A DNA stretch of 6,213 nt from Chamaesiphon sp. (lineage in GTDB: Bacteria > Cyanobacteriota > Cyanobacteriia > Cyanobacteriales > Chamaesiphonaceae), in NCBI GenBank assembly GCA_020059425.1, contig JAGVCD010000361.1:1-6213 (forward strand), read 5' to 3'. Position numbers and translations under genes: made by a program. Below the pieces are notes generated by a model, which was given only the letters and a program-made list of their open reading frames with translations, was not told where the DNA came from and made no database searches. Shown here piece after piece: positions 5,840 through 6,213 of the stretch. Numbering within the stretch: the first letter of the stretch is position 1; each line of letters starts with the position of its first letter.

Positions 5840-6213
5840 ATGCTTTCCATTAACAAATTAGTACCGCCACCGGGCTGGATGGAAATCGGCACGATTGTGG
5901 CACCACAGGGCTTGAAGGGGGAAGTGCGGGTGTATCCGCACAGTGACTTCCCGGAACGGTTTGAGGTGGCGGGAGAGCGCTGGTTATATAGCGACAAGCA
6001 AGCGGAGCCAGAGCCAGTCCAACTCCAGCGCGGCTATGGAATGCCGGGTAAGGATATGTATGTGGTGAAGCTGCAGGCGATCGATAACCGCCAGCAGGCT
6101 GAAGCTTTGCGGAATAAAATGTTGGTAGTCCCGGCAGCCGATCGACTAGCTTTAGATCCTGGGGAATATCATGTGGCTGACTTAATTGATTTGCCGGTAT
6201 TTTTACAAGCTAC
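5840..6213 (+). CDS. rimM: Ribosome maturation factor RimM (3' partial)
   Basis: Assembly factor that binds the 30S subunit near protein S19 and helps mature the 16S rRNA 3' (head) domain. The frame is open from ATG 5840 to the right edge, giving 124 complete codons and two bases. The N-terminal RimM beta-barrel begins with the conserved WMEIGTIVAPQGLKGEVRVYP and DFPERF. It continues through YVVKLQAIDNRQQAEALRNKML. The start of the PRC-barrel domain is visible as EYHVADLIDLPV just before the edge. The start is 2 bases after the thrS stop and has no clear Shine-Dalgarno, so translation is probably coupled. A second in-frame ATG at 5879 lies one residue before EIGTIV and could be used instead. 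In many bacteria rimM sits between rpsP and trmD; here it follows thrS. The C-terminal PRC barrel is outside the window. Confidence 0.95.
   Translation, partial: MLSINKLVPPPGWMEIGTIVAPQGLKGEVRVYPHSDFPERFEVAGERWLYSDKQAEPEPVQLQRGYGMPGKDMYVVKLQAIDNRQQAEALRNKMLVVPAADRLALDPGEYHVADLIDLPVFLQA

Noticed and set aside
1..6213. Mobile elements, CRISPR arrays, toxin-antitoxin or phage-defence genes
   Set aside because: No transposase, integrase, spaced repeats or recognisable defence motifs were found on either strand; all coding sequence is accounted for by core genes.

Overview
The window reads as a piece of cyanobacterial chromosome. The strongest taxonomic evidence is ndhN, a subunit of the photosynthetic-type NDH-1 complex. 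Two small genes that I recognise as the cyanobacterial families DUF2605 and DUF2973 support this. So do at least 14 copies of CGATCG, the core of the cyanobacterial HIP1 repeat, although the full octamer GCGATCGC was not found. Genus cannot be fixed by eye. Base composition is moderate and I see no sign of recent transfer: no transposase, integrase, CRISPR array or prophage gene.

Layout, left to right. Bases 1-1752 (+) hold the C-terminal part of a Wzc/CpsD-type exopolysaccharide tyrosine kinase, cut by the left edge. A 32-bp perfect palindrome with flanking A and T runs (1779-1810) looks like a bidirectional terminator. It is shared with a convergent tRNA-Leu(CAG) gene at 1827-1910 (-). The gap 1911-2048 holds a near-consensus promoter for the tRNA and a weaker one for ndhN whose -35 boxes overlap. 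ndhN (2049-2504, +, GTG start) is followed, with a short overlap, by a beta-phosphoglucomutase-like HAD enzyme (pgmB, about 2497-3177, +). Its stop codon overlaps that of the DUF2973 gene coming the other way. The DUF2605 and DUF2973 genes (3846 down to 3174, -) form a small operon of unknown function. A 176-bp divergent intergenic region separates them from thrS (4023-5837, +, threonyl-tRNA synthetase lacking the N-terminal TGS domain). rimM (5840 to the right edge, +, ribosome maturation factor) follows after 2 bases.

How the genes relate. thrS-rimM is a translation/ribosome-assembly transcription unit. DUF2605-DUF2973 is divergent from it, and the two units appear to share an identical 11-bp element, AGGTTAGAATA, placed symmetrically at each presumed -10. 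ndhN and pgmB are probably co-transcribed, linking a photosynthetic electron-transport subunit to a sugar-phosphate enzyme. The exopolysaccharide kinase belongs to a unit that begins outside the window.

Most of the window is ordinary core genome and no dramatic new system is evident. The best candidates for a second look are the mirrored AGGTTAGAATA promoter element, the DUF2605/DUF2973 pair, and the overlapping tRNA-Leu/ndhN promoters. All functional calls come from reading the sequence against remembered family motifs; no search was run.
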